The position numbers and the translations under genes are program-made. From Dastarcus helophoroides (lineage: Eukaryota; Arthropoda; Insecta; Coleoptera; Bothrideridae), in NCBI GenBank assembly GCA_028583605.1, contig CM053328.1, positions 2,948,326 to 3,012,325 of the forward strand: DNA of 64,000 nucleotides, in the 5' to 3' direction. Below the pieces are notes generated by a model. It searched no databases. It had not been told where the DNA came from and worked only from the letters and a program-made list of their open reading frames with translations. This document shows, in pieces, positions 1-9,432 of the stretch. Each line of letters starts with the position of its first letter. Position 1 is the first letter of the stretch.

Positions 1-1075
1 CGATATTTAGTGAAAAAGCCGGAAATAGTCGAATTTAGAAAAATATCTTCAAATTTCCAGAAAAGGACGAAGCTTTAAAAAAAAGACGACTTTCGAGGAA
101 AAAGACGAATTTCGAGGAAAACATTGAAATTGCAAGAAACATAAATCGTCGAATTTTGACCTAAAACTCAACATTCCCAAAAAGCGAAGCTTTGAGAAAA
201 AAAATAGAAATTTTAAAAAGTCGATATTTTTACTGAAAATCTAACAGAGAAATTCTTTCAACAGGAGGCCAAATTTTGGGAAAAAAGTCGAATTTTGAGA
301 AGTGAAATTTGGAAAAGCAGACAAATTTTGAGAATAGAAAAGCTGGAAATAGTCGAATTTAGAAAAAATCTCCAATTTTCCAGGAAAGGACCAAGCTTTA
401 AAAAAAGGACGAATTTCGAGAAAAACACTGAAAATTGCAAGAAACATAAATCGTCCAATTTTGACCTAAAACTCAACATTCCCAAAAAAGCGAAGCTTTG
501 AAAAAAAAATAGAAATTTTAAGAAGTCGATAATTTTACTGAAAATTTAACAGAGGAAATGTTTCCAACAGGAAGCCAAATTTGAGAAAAAAGTCGAATTT
601 TGAAAAGTGACATTTGGAAAACAGACAAATTTTGAAATTGAAATTTCGATATTTAGAGAAAAAGCCGGAAATAGTCGAATTTAGAAAAAAATCTCCAAAT
701 TTTCAGAAAAGGACCAAGCTTTAAAAAAAGACGAATTTCGAGAAAAAGACGAATTTCGAGGAAAATATTGAAATTGCAAGAAACATAAATCGTCGAATTT
801 TGACCTAAAACTCAACATTCCCAAAAAAGCGAAGCTTTGAGAAAAAAATAGAAATTTTAAGAAGTCGATAATTTTACTGAAAATTTAACAGAGAAAATGT
901 TTCCAACAGGAAGCCAAATTTTGAGAAAAAAGTCGAATTTTGAGAAGTGAAATTTGGAAAACAGACAAATTTTGAAATTGAAATTTCGATATTTAATGAA
1001 AAAGCCGTAACTAATCGAATTTAGAAAAAATCTCCAAATTTTCAGAAAAAGACCAAGCTTTAAAAAAAGACGAAT
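1..1075. repeat. Tandem array, units of about 305-340 bp
   Basis: About three and a half copies of an AT-rich unit lie head to tail. A marker (ACATAAATCGTC and variants) recurs at about 140, 445 and 784, giving spacings near 305 and 339. Other landmarks keep the same order in each unit: a GCGAAGCTTTGA block, a TTTAACAGAG block and an ACAGACAAATTTTG block. Copies differ by small indels in A runs. Short open frames on both strands (for example 241-447 minus and 295-501 plus) simply follow the repeat and share its composition, so I do not call genes. The array starts at the window edge and probably continues to the left. Confidence 0.85.
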
Positions 1076-2019
1076 TTAATCAACAGATTTAAAAAAAAAG
1101 TCGAAATTTTCAAAAAATTAACGTTTTCAAAGGCGACAAGTTTAATAAAATGCCAAAATTCTGAAAAAATGCCAAAATTCCGAAAAATAGAAATTTTCAA
1201 AAAGTGTTAATTTTCAGGGAAACTTAAAATTTTGAAAAAGTTTCAAAAATATGGGAAATAAATGGAAATTTTAAAATGAAAACTTCAAGAAACAATAGGC
1301 ACAAAAAAATCGAACGTTTCAAACATACGAGATATTTAAGTGCTCGGAATTTTGAAAAAAATTGGATTTCCGAATCAGGGATTCAAACTCGAGCACTGAA
1401 ATGAACGCATTTCTTTAAAACGTCATCTGTTCTTGTGCAGCCACTAAATTCTGAATCTGAATTTCGGAAACCTGATCTGAATTGCGTAGGTACCCTTTGC
1501 GAATAACGTAAACGTTATGATTTTTCCCATTTTCTACATTTTTAAGTAACAAACATTCTTATGCTAGAAGGAAAGATAAGAAGCGTAAAATGAGAGCATT
1601 CTGGTTCGATAAGGGAAAGAAATGTTCGACACGTAAAGCACTTTACTAAGAATTCAGAATAAAACAAATTGTTCCTAAAAGATGAATTCGATTTTGTGAT
1701 TCAATTCGGTCCCTCGAGTATATATTATATATAGTATATATTACATTGCAAGCGATTGGCATGCAGTCGAACTTACTCCAAAATTAGTTTATGGGGGCCC
1801 ATTTGCCACCATTACAGGATAGAAATCAAATTTTTCCCTGGTATGACCATACTATTTGCATAAAAATGTAAAAACCTTTTTTAACGCCTTCAGTTTTGTA
1901 CTTATTACGTTAGGTTTTGCTCCTGAAAGACAAATTTGTTTTGGTTTCAATAAAAAATTATTAGGCAACACTGAAAATTTAAAATGAAATAACAGTCTTT
2001 TTATTGATACGAAACTTGG
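1076..2019. other. AT-rich spacer, no gene seen
   Basis: The first 250 bases continue the GAAAATTTTGAAAAA style of low-complexity sequence. From about 1330 composition becomes more mixed, with an alternating TA stretch at about 1718-1746. No long open frame, RNA gene or recognised repeat was seen. Confidence 0.5.
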
Positions 2020-2094
2020 AAATATTTGATAAATGAAGGCTTTCTAATGCACATACCAATATATTTAAACATTTATTAGATTCGAAGTTTGGAA

Positions 2095-2134
2095 ACCAAA
2101 TACCGGTTTCGATCTTAGATCTCGTCAGTTTGGT
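2095..2134 (-). ncRNA. Hammerhead ribozyme, minimal type I, minus strand
   Basis: Read 5' to 3' on the minus strand the parts are: stem I strand ACCAAA (2134-2129), core CTGACGA (2128-2122), stem II GATC with loop TAA and GATC (2121-2111), core GAAA (2110-2107), stem III CCGG (2106-2103), cleavage triplet ending TA (2102-2101), and stem I return TTTGGT (2100-2095). Stem I is 6 bp, stem II 4 bp with the expected G-C first pair, and stem III is a 4-nt self-complementary helix without a loop. That last trait is known in short hammerheads that work best as dimers. All invariant core bases are present. Folding and homology were judged by eye only. Confidence 0.68.
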
Positions 2135-2167
2135 ATATCCAACTCTAGGGATGCAAACGATAGTTCG

Positions 2168-2300
2168 ATGTTTTGAAAGCGTCGATGTATCGTTTGTAAA
2201 CATCGATGGTAAAGCATAAAAAATATCGATACATCGATCATTTTATAAACGATGTTTGAAAAATCGATGTATCGCATCGCGACAGAGTCAGCGCCATCTG
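2168..2300. repeat. Cluster of ATCGAT and TGTATCG dyads
   Basis: Within about 110 bases the words CATCGATG, ATCGATAC, ACATCGAT and CGATGTATCG recur in both orientations, giving several overlapping small palindromes. The cluster is followed by CAGCGCCATCTGTTG. It directly adjoins the minus-strand hammerhead arm and may be part of the same element. No function is assigned. Confidence 0.5.
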
Positions 2301-2535
2301 TTGCATAGAATAAATATTGATTTAATAAATTAATGCTGAATTTATATGCCCTAGGTATACAAACAATATAATTATCTGAAAATTTATAGTTTGGATATTT
2401 TTATTCGATAATTTCTGAAAAAGGCCCAAATTTTGAAAGAAAAATGAGAATCTGTAGAAAAGTTTTTCGAGTATTAATTTGAAAATTCAAAAACATAAAC
2501 TGAATTTTCACAATTATTTATTATTCATTTTATAT

Positions 2536-2569
2536 CTAAGATCTAACAAGATCGAAACCAGTCTTTGGT
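2536..2569 (+). pseudogene. Degenerate hammerhead remnant
   Basis: This is the counterpart of the minus-strand ribozyme at 2095-2134. It keeps stem II return GATC (2550-2553), GAAA (2554-2557), a CCAG in place of CCGG, TC as cleavage dinucleotide and TTTGGT (2564-2569). The first core element CTGACGA is gone and no matching stem I strand precedes it, so self-cleavage is not expected. Confidence 0.5.
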
Positions 2570-2829
2570 ATCCAAACTTCGAATCTAATAAATGTTCAAA
2601 CCTATTGGTCTGTGTATTAGAATCCTTGTCTTCTGGGAACTTTCCTAGAGAGCAACCGCTTCGTTAGGTGGCAGTGTTTCAACTGTTGGTAGTTCAGCAA
2701 CCTATGATGACTATCCACACCTGGAGGGCTGCATGAATTTGCAGTCTAGGTTGTATGCTATTTGCATAATATTTATTATTTTATATTTTGGGGCAAACAA
2801 AATTCTTAATTTATCTAAATTTCTAGTTT

Positions 2830-4559
2830 AAACTTCAAATTTTCAGTTCCCTTAAGACAACTTAACCTAAATGTCCATTTTTCGAACATTCAATTATGTT
2901 AATTTCGTAACTTAATTCAAAACCTCCACAAAAAAATGGAAATTTTCATAAAAAAAGATAAACAATTTTAGAAATAGATCGATTTTCAAGTTGAAAATAA
3001 AAATTTCCAAATTAAACCCAAAGCAGAATTCTCAAAATTTAGAACCTAATTTCCAAATTTGGAATATTTGAAAAGTTGTCAATTTTTGAGTAAAGAGCTA
3101 TCGAGATTTCATGTTTAAATTTGAAAATTGCATATTTTTAACAATTGACATTTTATAATAATTTAAATTTTGTTCCGTTTTTATCGTTAATAAAGTTTAA
3201 TAGTTATGAATATTTTTAATTCAAAATTTTCCTAGAAATCTCGAATCTTTCCTAAAATTTTGTATGAAACCGAAGTTTATTTTTGACGTTTTTTTTCCAA
3301 ATCCAAATTTTTATCGAAAATTCGAACATTTTTAAAAAATATTTCAGATTAAAGTGGAACTTTTTAGAATTTTGAGTTTAGGTTTTAAATGTTAAAATTT
3401 TTCATTCATGTATGTCTGTAATGTCGAAATGTCTGCTTTGTTCGAAAAATTCAAATTCAGAGGTACTCTTCGGTTTAAAAACTTTTTTAGAAAATTCAAC
3501 TTTTTTCAAAATGTACACTTTTTTGGAAATCTTGACTTCTTACTGAAAATTTGAACTTTTTATAAAAATGTCGATTATTTTTAAAAATTTCGACTATTGA
3601 TAATTTTCATATTTTTCGAGAATTCGTATGTTTTTTAACATTTTGATTTTATCAAAATTTAAATTTTTGAGAATTTCGCTTTCCAAATCTTTTGAAAATT
3701 TGAGTTTTTAAAATTTAGTCTCATCGCTTTTTAAGTTTGGTATTTTTACAAAATCAACTATTGAATTTTTTAAAAAGTTCGAGTTTTTTTTAAAAATTTT
3801 GAATTGTTTTTGACTGATCTGGAAATTTTTTCCTGAAAATTACAATTTTTTATGAAAATTTCAACATTTTTCAAAATTTCGACTTTTAATTTCTTTAAAA
3901 TGTTAATTTCTTTCTCAAAATTGTGGCCTTTTAGAAAAATTTGACATTTTTAAAATCTCTTTATTCTTTAAAATTCCAAAAATTGTAATTTTCCGAACAT
4001 TTCACTTTTTGATCAAAGCTTTTTTTTTAAAAACTTCGATGTTTTTTAAATTGTCAATTAATTTTTTTAATTTTGACTATTTTAAAATTCCAACTTTTTT
4101 CGGATTTTTTCAAATCTCAACATTTTATCAAAATTTCACCCATTTTTGAAATTCTTGGCTTTTTCTCAAAATTTCTTTTTTTTTAAACCTTACCTTTTCA
4201 GAATTACATTTTTTTAAGTTAAATTAGAATCACTTTTAAAAAAACCTTGGGATTTTTTTGAACATTTCGTTTTTTAATAAAAAATTTCTGTTTTTCTTGA
4301 CAAGCATCTTCTGAAATTTTCCTGGTTGTCTTGAAAATTACGACTTTCTTTTTAAACATTTCGATGTTTTTCAACTTTGAACGTTATTTCGAAATTTTGT
4401 TATCTTTAAATTTTAACTATTTTTCAAAAATTCGAATTTTTAAAAATCTTTACTTTGGTCAAAATTGCAATTTATCTTCAAATAAAATTAGTACGACTTC
4501 AAAAATTTCTTCTTTTTTGAAAATTGGATTATTTCAAATCTCTATCAAAATTTTGTCTT
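2830..4559. repeat. Degenerate TTTCGACTTTTT low-complexity tract
   Basis: The whole stretch consists of loosely repeated TTTTGAAAATTT and TTTCGACTTTTT words without a fixed period. It contains one copy (3174-3218) of a short dispersed repeat also found at 7800-7885 and 43495-43580. An open frame at 4331-4561 is made of the same words and is not considered a gene. Confidence 0.6.
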
Positions 4560-7510
4560 AAAATTTTTTACTATTTTTTCAGAATTTTACAAAGGCGTAG
4601 AAAGGACATGAATTAAAATAATTTTTTTGGGAAATTTCGAGTTTTAAGTCGAAATTTCGACTTTTTTCTTGAAATTTCGACTTTTTTCTCGAAATATCGA
4701 CTTTCTTCTCGAAATTTCGACTTTTTTCTCGAAATTTCGACTTTAATCTAGAAAATTCGATTTTTTTCTCAAAATTTTGACTTTCAAGTAGAATTTTATG
4801 TACTCTATGGTTAAATGAGGTAGATGACAGTTGCGTCCCACCTCATCCCTTTTCCAACAATTTGACACTTGACAGCAGGGTGCGTTCAGTAATTTCCATT
4901 TTTAATTACCAAAATTTCGACTCTTATTTCAAAATTTCGAGATTAAAGTTGAAATTTAGACTTTAATCTCGGAATTTCGAGAAAAAAAGTCGAAATTTCC
5001 CATTTAAAGTCGAAATTTTTGAGAAAAAAGTAGAAATTCCGAGATTAAAGTCGAAATTTCGACAAAAAAAAGTCTAAATTTCGAGAAAAAAGTAGAGATT
5101 TCAAAAAAAAATTGGAAATTTCAATTTTTAAATCGAAATTTAAATTATTGATAATAATTAATAATGTTACAAAGGCGTAGAAAGGACATCGATTTAAAAA
5201 AAAATGTTATTTTTAAAATTTCGACTTTTTTCTCAAACTTTCGCTTTTATTTCAAGTTTTGACTTTTTTCTCAAATTTCGACTTTTTTCTCAAAATTTCG
5301 ACTTTTTTCTGGAAGTTTCGACTTTTTTCTGAAAATTTTAACTTTTTCTAAATGTTATAAAGGCGTAGAAAGGAAATCGATTTAAAAAAAATGTTATCTT
5401 TAGAAATTTCGACTTTTTTTCTCAAATTTCGATTTTAAGCTCGAAATTTCGACCTTTTTCTCGAAACTTCGTTTTTTTTTTTCTCAAACTTCGATTTTTT
5501 TCTCGAAATTTTGACCTTAATATCATCGATATTTTGATATTTTTCTCAAGATTTCGACTTTAAACTCAAAATTTTGACTCTTTTTCTCGAAATTTCGACT
5601 TTTCTCGCGAATTTCGATTTTTGTCTCGAAATTTCGACTTTTTTCTCGAAATTTCGACTTTTTTTGGCGAAATTTCTACTTTTTTTCTCGAAAATTTCGA
5701 CTTTAAACTCAAAATTTCGACTTTTTTTTTCGAAATTTTGATTTTTCTCGCAAATTGCGATTTTTTTAATGAAATTTCGACTTTTTTCTCAAAATTTCGA
5801 ATTTTTTTCGCGAAATTTGGACTTCTTTCTCAAATTTCGATTTTTTCTCGAAATTTCTACCTTTTCCCCGAAATTTTGTTTTCTTTTCAAATTTCAACTT
5901 TTTTCCCAAAATTTTGACCTTAATATCGACATTTCGATATTTTTCTCAAAATTTCGACTTTAAACTGAAAATTTCGACTTTTTTTCTCGAAATTTCGATT
6001 TTTTCTCGCAAATTTCGATTTTTTTCTCGAAATTTCGACTTTTTTTCTCTAAATTTCGATTTTTTTTCTTGAAATTTCGATTTTTTTCTCGAAATCTCGA
6101 CTTTTTTCTCAAATTTCGACTTTTTCCTCGAAATATTTTGAAATTTCGACGTATTTCCCAAATTTCGACTTTTTTCTCGAAATGTCGATTTTAAACTCAA
6201 AATTTTGACTTTTTTTCTCAAAATTTCGATTTTTTTTCTTAAATTTCGACTTTATTTCCAAAATAAATTTTTGGAAATATCTGGAAATTTCAACCTTTTC
6301 GAAATGTTACAAAGCCGTAGAAAGAACATCTATTAAAAAAATATTATTTTTAGAAATTTTGACTTTTTTTCTCAAATTTCGATTTTAAGCTCGAAATTTC
6401 GACCTTTTTCTCGAAACTTCGTTTTTTTTTTCTCAAACTTCGACTTTTTTCTCGAAATTTCGACCTTAATATCATCGACATTTTGATATTTTTCTCAAGA
6501 TTTCGACTTTAAACTCAAAATTTTGACTCTTTTTCTCGAAATTTCGACTTTTTTCTGGAATTTTCAACTATTTCGAAATGTTACAAAGCCGTAGAAAGAA
6601 CATCTATTAAAAAAATGTTATTTTTAGAAATTTTGACTTTTTTTCTCAAATTTCGAATTTTTTTTCCCAAAATTTCAACTTTTTTCTCGAAATTTTGTTT
6701 TTTTTTTCTCAAGTTTTCATTTTTTTTCTCGAAATTCCGACCTTCTTCTTGAAAGTTTCTTTTTTTTTTCTCAAATTTGGACTTTTTTCTCGAATTTTTG
6801 ACCTGATTATCGACATTTGGACATTTTTCTCGAAATTTCGACTTTTTTTTTAAAGAAATTTCGACTTGTTTCTCGAAATCTTCACTTTTTTCTCAAATTT
6901 CGATTTTTTCTCGAAATTTCGACCTTTTTCCCGAAATTTCGTTTGTTGCCTCAAATTTCAACTTTTTTTCCTAAATTTTGACCTTAATATCAAAATTTCG
7001 ACATTTTTCTGGAAATTTCGACTTTTTTCTAGAAATTTCGACTTTTTTCTCCAAATTTCGACTTTTTTCTCAAAATTTCGACTTTAATCTTAGAATTTCG
7101 ACTTTAAATTCGAAATTAGTACATTTCTCTCGAAACTTTGTGAATAAATTCGAAATTTCAGCTTTAATTTTAAAATTTTGACTCTAAACTCGAAATTTTG
7201 GCTTTTATACTCGAAATTTTGACTTTAATCTTAAAATTTCGACTTTTTTTTTAGAAATTTCGACTTTTTTCTAGAAATTTCGACTTTTTTTCTCAAAATT
7301 TCAACTTTAATCTTGAAATTTCGACTTTTTTCTAGAAATTTTCGCCATTTTTCTAGAAATTTCGAGCTTAGAGTCAAAATTTTAAAAATTAAAGCTGAAA
7401 TTTCGAATTTATTCACGAAGTTTCGAGAGAAATGTACTTATTTCGAATTTAAAGTCGAAATTCCAAGATTAAAGTCGAAATGTGGAGAAAAAAGGTCGAA
7501 ATTTTGAGAA
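4560..7510. repeat. TCGAAATTTCGA satellite with conserved spacer
   Basis: The core unit is about 20 bp, TCGAAATTTCGACTTTTTTC, and is centred on the palindrome GAAATTTC. Between blocks lies a more conserved spacer containing ACAAAGGCGTAGAAAGGACA, seen at about 4585, 5164, 5350, 6308 and 6581. A single-copy-like insert near 4800-4910 (with GGTGCGTTCAGTAATTTC) has counterparts inside the hAT-like element at about 9690-9740 and 10170-10270. The satellite reads mostly pyrimidine-rich on +, but switches to the purine-rich orientation at about 4960-5130 and again at about 7360-7500. Open frames at 5621-5917, 5946-6221, 6866-7181 and 7313-7507 are translations of the satellite. Confidence 0.85.
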
Positions 7511-7611
7511 TTGCAGATTAAGTGGGAACATTTTTTTACATCATGTGATTTTGCAAATTTCTAGTTTAAAGTGAAATATTCAAAATTTATAGTCGAAATT
7601 TCGAGAATTTT

Positions 7612-7675
7612 GGTTTCAGAGGACAAGACTTGTATTTGAATTTTTGAAGATAAACAAGGACCAGGCCGATGCACC
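7612..7675 (+). mobile_element. Foldback-MITE half copy
   Basis: Matches the right-hand end of the dispersed foldback family: GGTTTCAG, GGACAAG, a TTTTTGAAGATAA block, CAAGGACCAG and a GCACCA end. Only the outer 60 bases of one arm are present; the hammerhead-like centre is missing. Confidence 0.6.
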
Positions 7676-7799
7676 AACGAAAATAATACTAAAATGATGA
7701 CATTTTTAACTTTTAGCTATGGAATTTTTCAATATTCATTACAACGGTTAAACAGATTGCTGGTATAACTGTCGATGATGCTATAAAAGCGAAACTAGG

Positions 7800-7885
7800 T
7801 CTAGTCACAGCAAATATTTATGGAAACATCGTGGAATTTTTAATATCCGTTGTTGTTTTAATCGTTAATAAAGTTTAATAGTTAC
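7800..7885. repeat. Short dispersed repeat, three copies
   Basis: A stretch ending in TTAATCGTTAATAAAGTTTA and a TAGTTA block is shared with 43495-43580 (same orientation, starting at AGCAAATATTTAT) and in shorter form with 3174-3218. The identity of the parent element is unknown. Confidence 0.6.
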
Positions 7886-7904
7886 TAAATTGTTGTTAAG
7901 CAAA

Positions 7905-8336
7905 GGCACCATTTTGTTAAAGTAACTGTCAAATCTACCACAATAATGAACTGGTGGATCTTAAACGGCGCGTATTTTAAACCAGTGCGTGTTACTCTTA
8001 TTAGACGAGGCTTCGAATTTCTCACTTTATGACAATGGCAAGCCCTATAAGTTCAATAAATCCTGTACGATTGCTAGGGTAGAGAACCGTAAAGCGCCAT
8101 TCGAAGCTCCATTTCAGTTTACGACTTTGGTATTTAAGCAAGTAAAGTGTTTTACGACACGGCGACAAATACATCATTTAATCATGAGCATCATGTGGCG
8201 GCCAATCAAATTTTGATGGTAGTTCGTTTAACGTCGAACTAAATAAGGCCTTTCGTCGATGCTAAGTAAAAATGAGGCTTTACAATGCCACCATATAACA
8301 TTATTTTGAGCATTTGACGTCCTGTTTCGCAGCCAA
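7905..8336. repeat. Dispersed repeat family G, copy 1
   Basis: Nearly identical to 29658-30103 from about 7960 onward, with a more diverged 50-base head. A frame of 75 codons at 7989-8216 is open in both copies and differs by only a few residues, but the DNA is similarly conserved inside and outside it, so this is not evidence of selection on a protein. The peptide shows no recognised domain. Outer ends carry no obvious inverted repeat. Confidence 0.75.
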
Positions 8337-8342
8337 AAATAT

Positions 8343-8366
8343 ACAGTCGACTCTCGTAATAAACCA
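8343..8366 (+). mobile_element. Possible pogo/Tigger-type terminal repeat
   Basis: ACAGTCGACTCTCG directly after a TA dinucleotide resembles the ends of pogo/Tigger-like elements (CAGTCGACTCTCGTTATAA type) as I recall them. I found no matching reverse-complement end in the window, so only one terminus or a fragment is present. Confidence 0.3.
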
Positions 8367-8399
8367 AAAAAAAGTTCCAATTATCGAACGTTCAAAATA

Positions 8400-9110
8400 A
8401 GAAGAGAGTGGTGGATCCAGATGATTTTCGATTTGTTAAGAAGTTTCGAGCAGTTTCGAAAAATTTCTTTCTTTTATTTAAAGATTTTTGAAAATTGTAA
8501 CTTTCTGGAAGATTTGATTCTTTCAAATATTCCATTTTTTTGGAAAATTTGATCTTTCTTTCAAAATTTCTAATTTTATTTCTCTAAATTTTAACTTTTA
8601 ACTCAAAATTCAATTTGACTGTTTCTGGACATTTCCATTTAAAATAGAATTTTTTCCAAAGATTTAGACTTTTCACCAAATTCGTTTATTTTTTTTAATT
8701 GGATCGAAATTTTAATAGGAATCTAAACAATCTGAAAAGAATATTTTTAGGAAATTTTGAAAAAAAGATTGCTTGAAAAATTTCAAAAATGTGACAAAAT
8801 TGAAACAAAATAAAATTTCTGAAATCATAATTTTTAAAAGTTGCATTTTTTTTACCTGAATTCGACTTGTTCTGGAAATTACAACTCTTCTTACGAACAT
8901 TTTTTTTGGAAATTTCGTCCCTTTTACATTTCACTTTTTTCGAAATTTCGACATTTCTTAAAGTTCTCCAAAAGGTTTTTTCTTAAAATCGGGCTTTTTT
9001 CAAATTTTTGACCTAAATTTGAAAATGCCATGTCCCCAATTCTGTAGTGTTTAAGTAAAAATACACATTACTATTTCAAAAGGTTTTCTTTTCTACCCAT
9101 GAGTTTTTTA
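8400..9110. other. AT-rich low-complexity spacer
   Basis: Degenerate TTTTGGAAATTT words without a clear period. Two short overlapping minus-strand open frames (8695-8934 and 8712-8900) have the biased composition of the repeat and are not called genes. Confidence 0.45.
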
Positions 9111-9144
9111 GATTGTTGTTGCCCTCGCTCCCCTTAAAGAAAAT

Positions 9145-9222
9145 CTTGGCTATCAAAACGCGTTAGAGCAACCCTTGTTGTGTTTTTTGATCTTTCTTGC
9201 TCTCAGGGGACAAGATTTGTAT
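9145..9222 (+). mobile_element. Foldback-MITE fragment
   Basis: Contains the family's CTTGGCTATC, AACGCGTTAGAGCAACC, TTGTTGTG and CAGGGGACAAG blocks in order. The GAAA of the hammerhead-like centre reads CAAA here and the left stem is missing, so the fold is lost. Confidence 0.65.
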
Positions 9223-9229
9223 TTCATTT

Positions 9230-9432
9230 TTTTACAAATATGCTGTTAACATTCGTATGTTGGTGACGCTACATTAACGTGTTGGTAACGCGAGATTAGC
9301 GTGTGCGTAACGCGACTTTAGCGTGACGGGCGAAACCATCAAAAATCTTCCAACGCGCGCGCCTAAAGAAGCATTCACGTCAAAAACCGGCATCATCTAT
9401 GTGTCTGGGTTCCATTACAGCATTCACGGGGT
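9230..9432 (+). repeat. Dispersed repeat family AB, copy 1, left part
   Basis: Aligns with 36580-36785. It opens with CTGTTAACATTCGTATGTTGG and contains a run of about 22-bp subunits of the form ATTAGCGTGTTGGTAACGCG, then CCAACGCGCGCGCC and CATTACAGCATTCAC. The copy is interrupted after 9432 by the hAT-like insertion and resumes at 12885. Related 22-bp subunits occur at 45955-46100 and in a remnant near 52787. Confidence 0.8.
9425..9432. other. Target site duplication, left (CACGGGGT)
   Basis: CACGGGGT immediately precedes the left terminal inverted repeat and is repeated exactly after the right one (12885-12892). The undisturbed relative at 36778-36785 reads CACAGGGT once. An 8-bp duplication is the hallmark of hAT transposition. 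Confidence 0.88.

Larger units (their letters stand above)
2020..2650. mobile_element. Inverted pair of ribozyme-bearing short repeats
   Basis: The stretch 2040-2128 matches the reverse complement of 2536-2626 closely: both carry CCAAACTTCGAATCTAATAA followed by a similar 50-base tail. The two arms are about 400 bp apart. The left arm, read on the minus strand, contains an intact hammerhead core; the right arm keeps only its 3' half. Hammerhead ribozymes in paired, inverted terminal repeats are known from Penelope-like retroelements, so this may be a degenerate non-autonomous Penelope-like insertion. No reverse transcriptase is visible. Peptides read across the arms resemble each other only because the DNA does. 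Confidence 0.45.
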
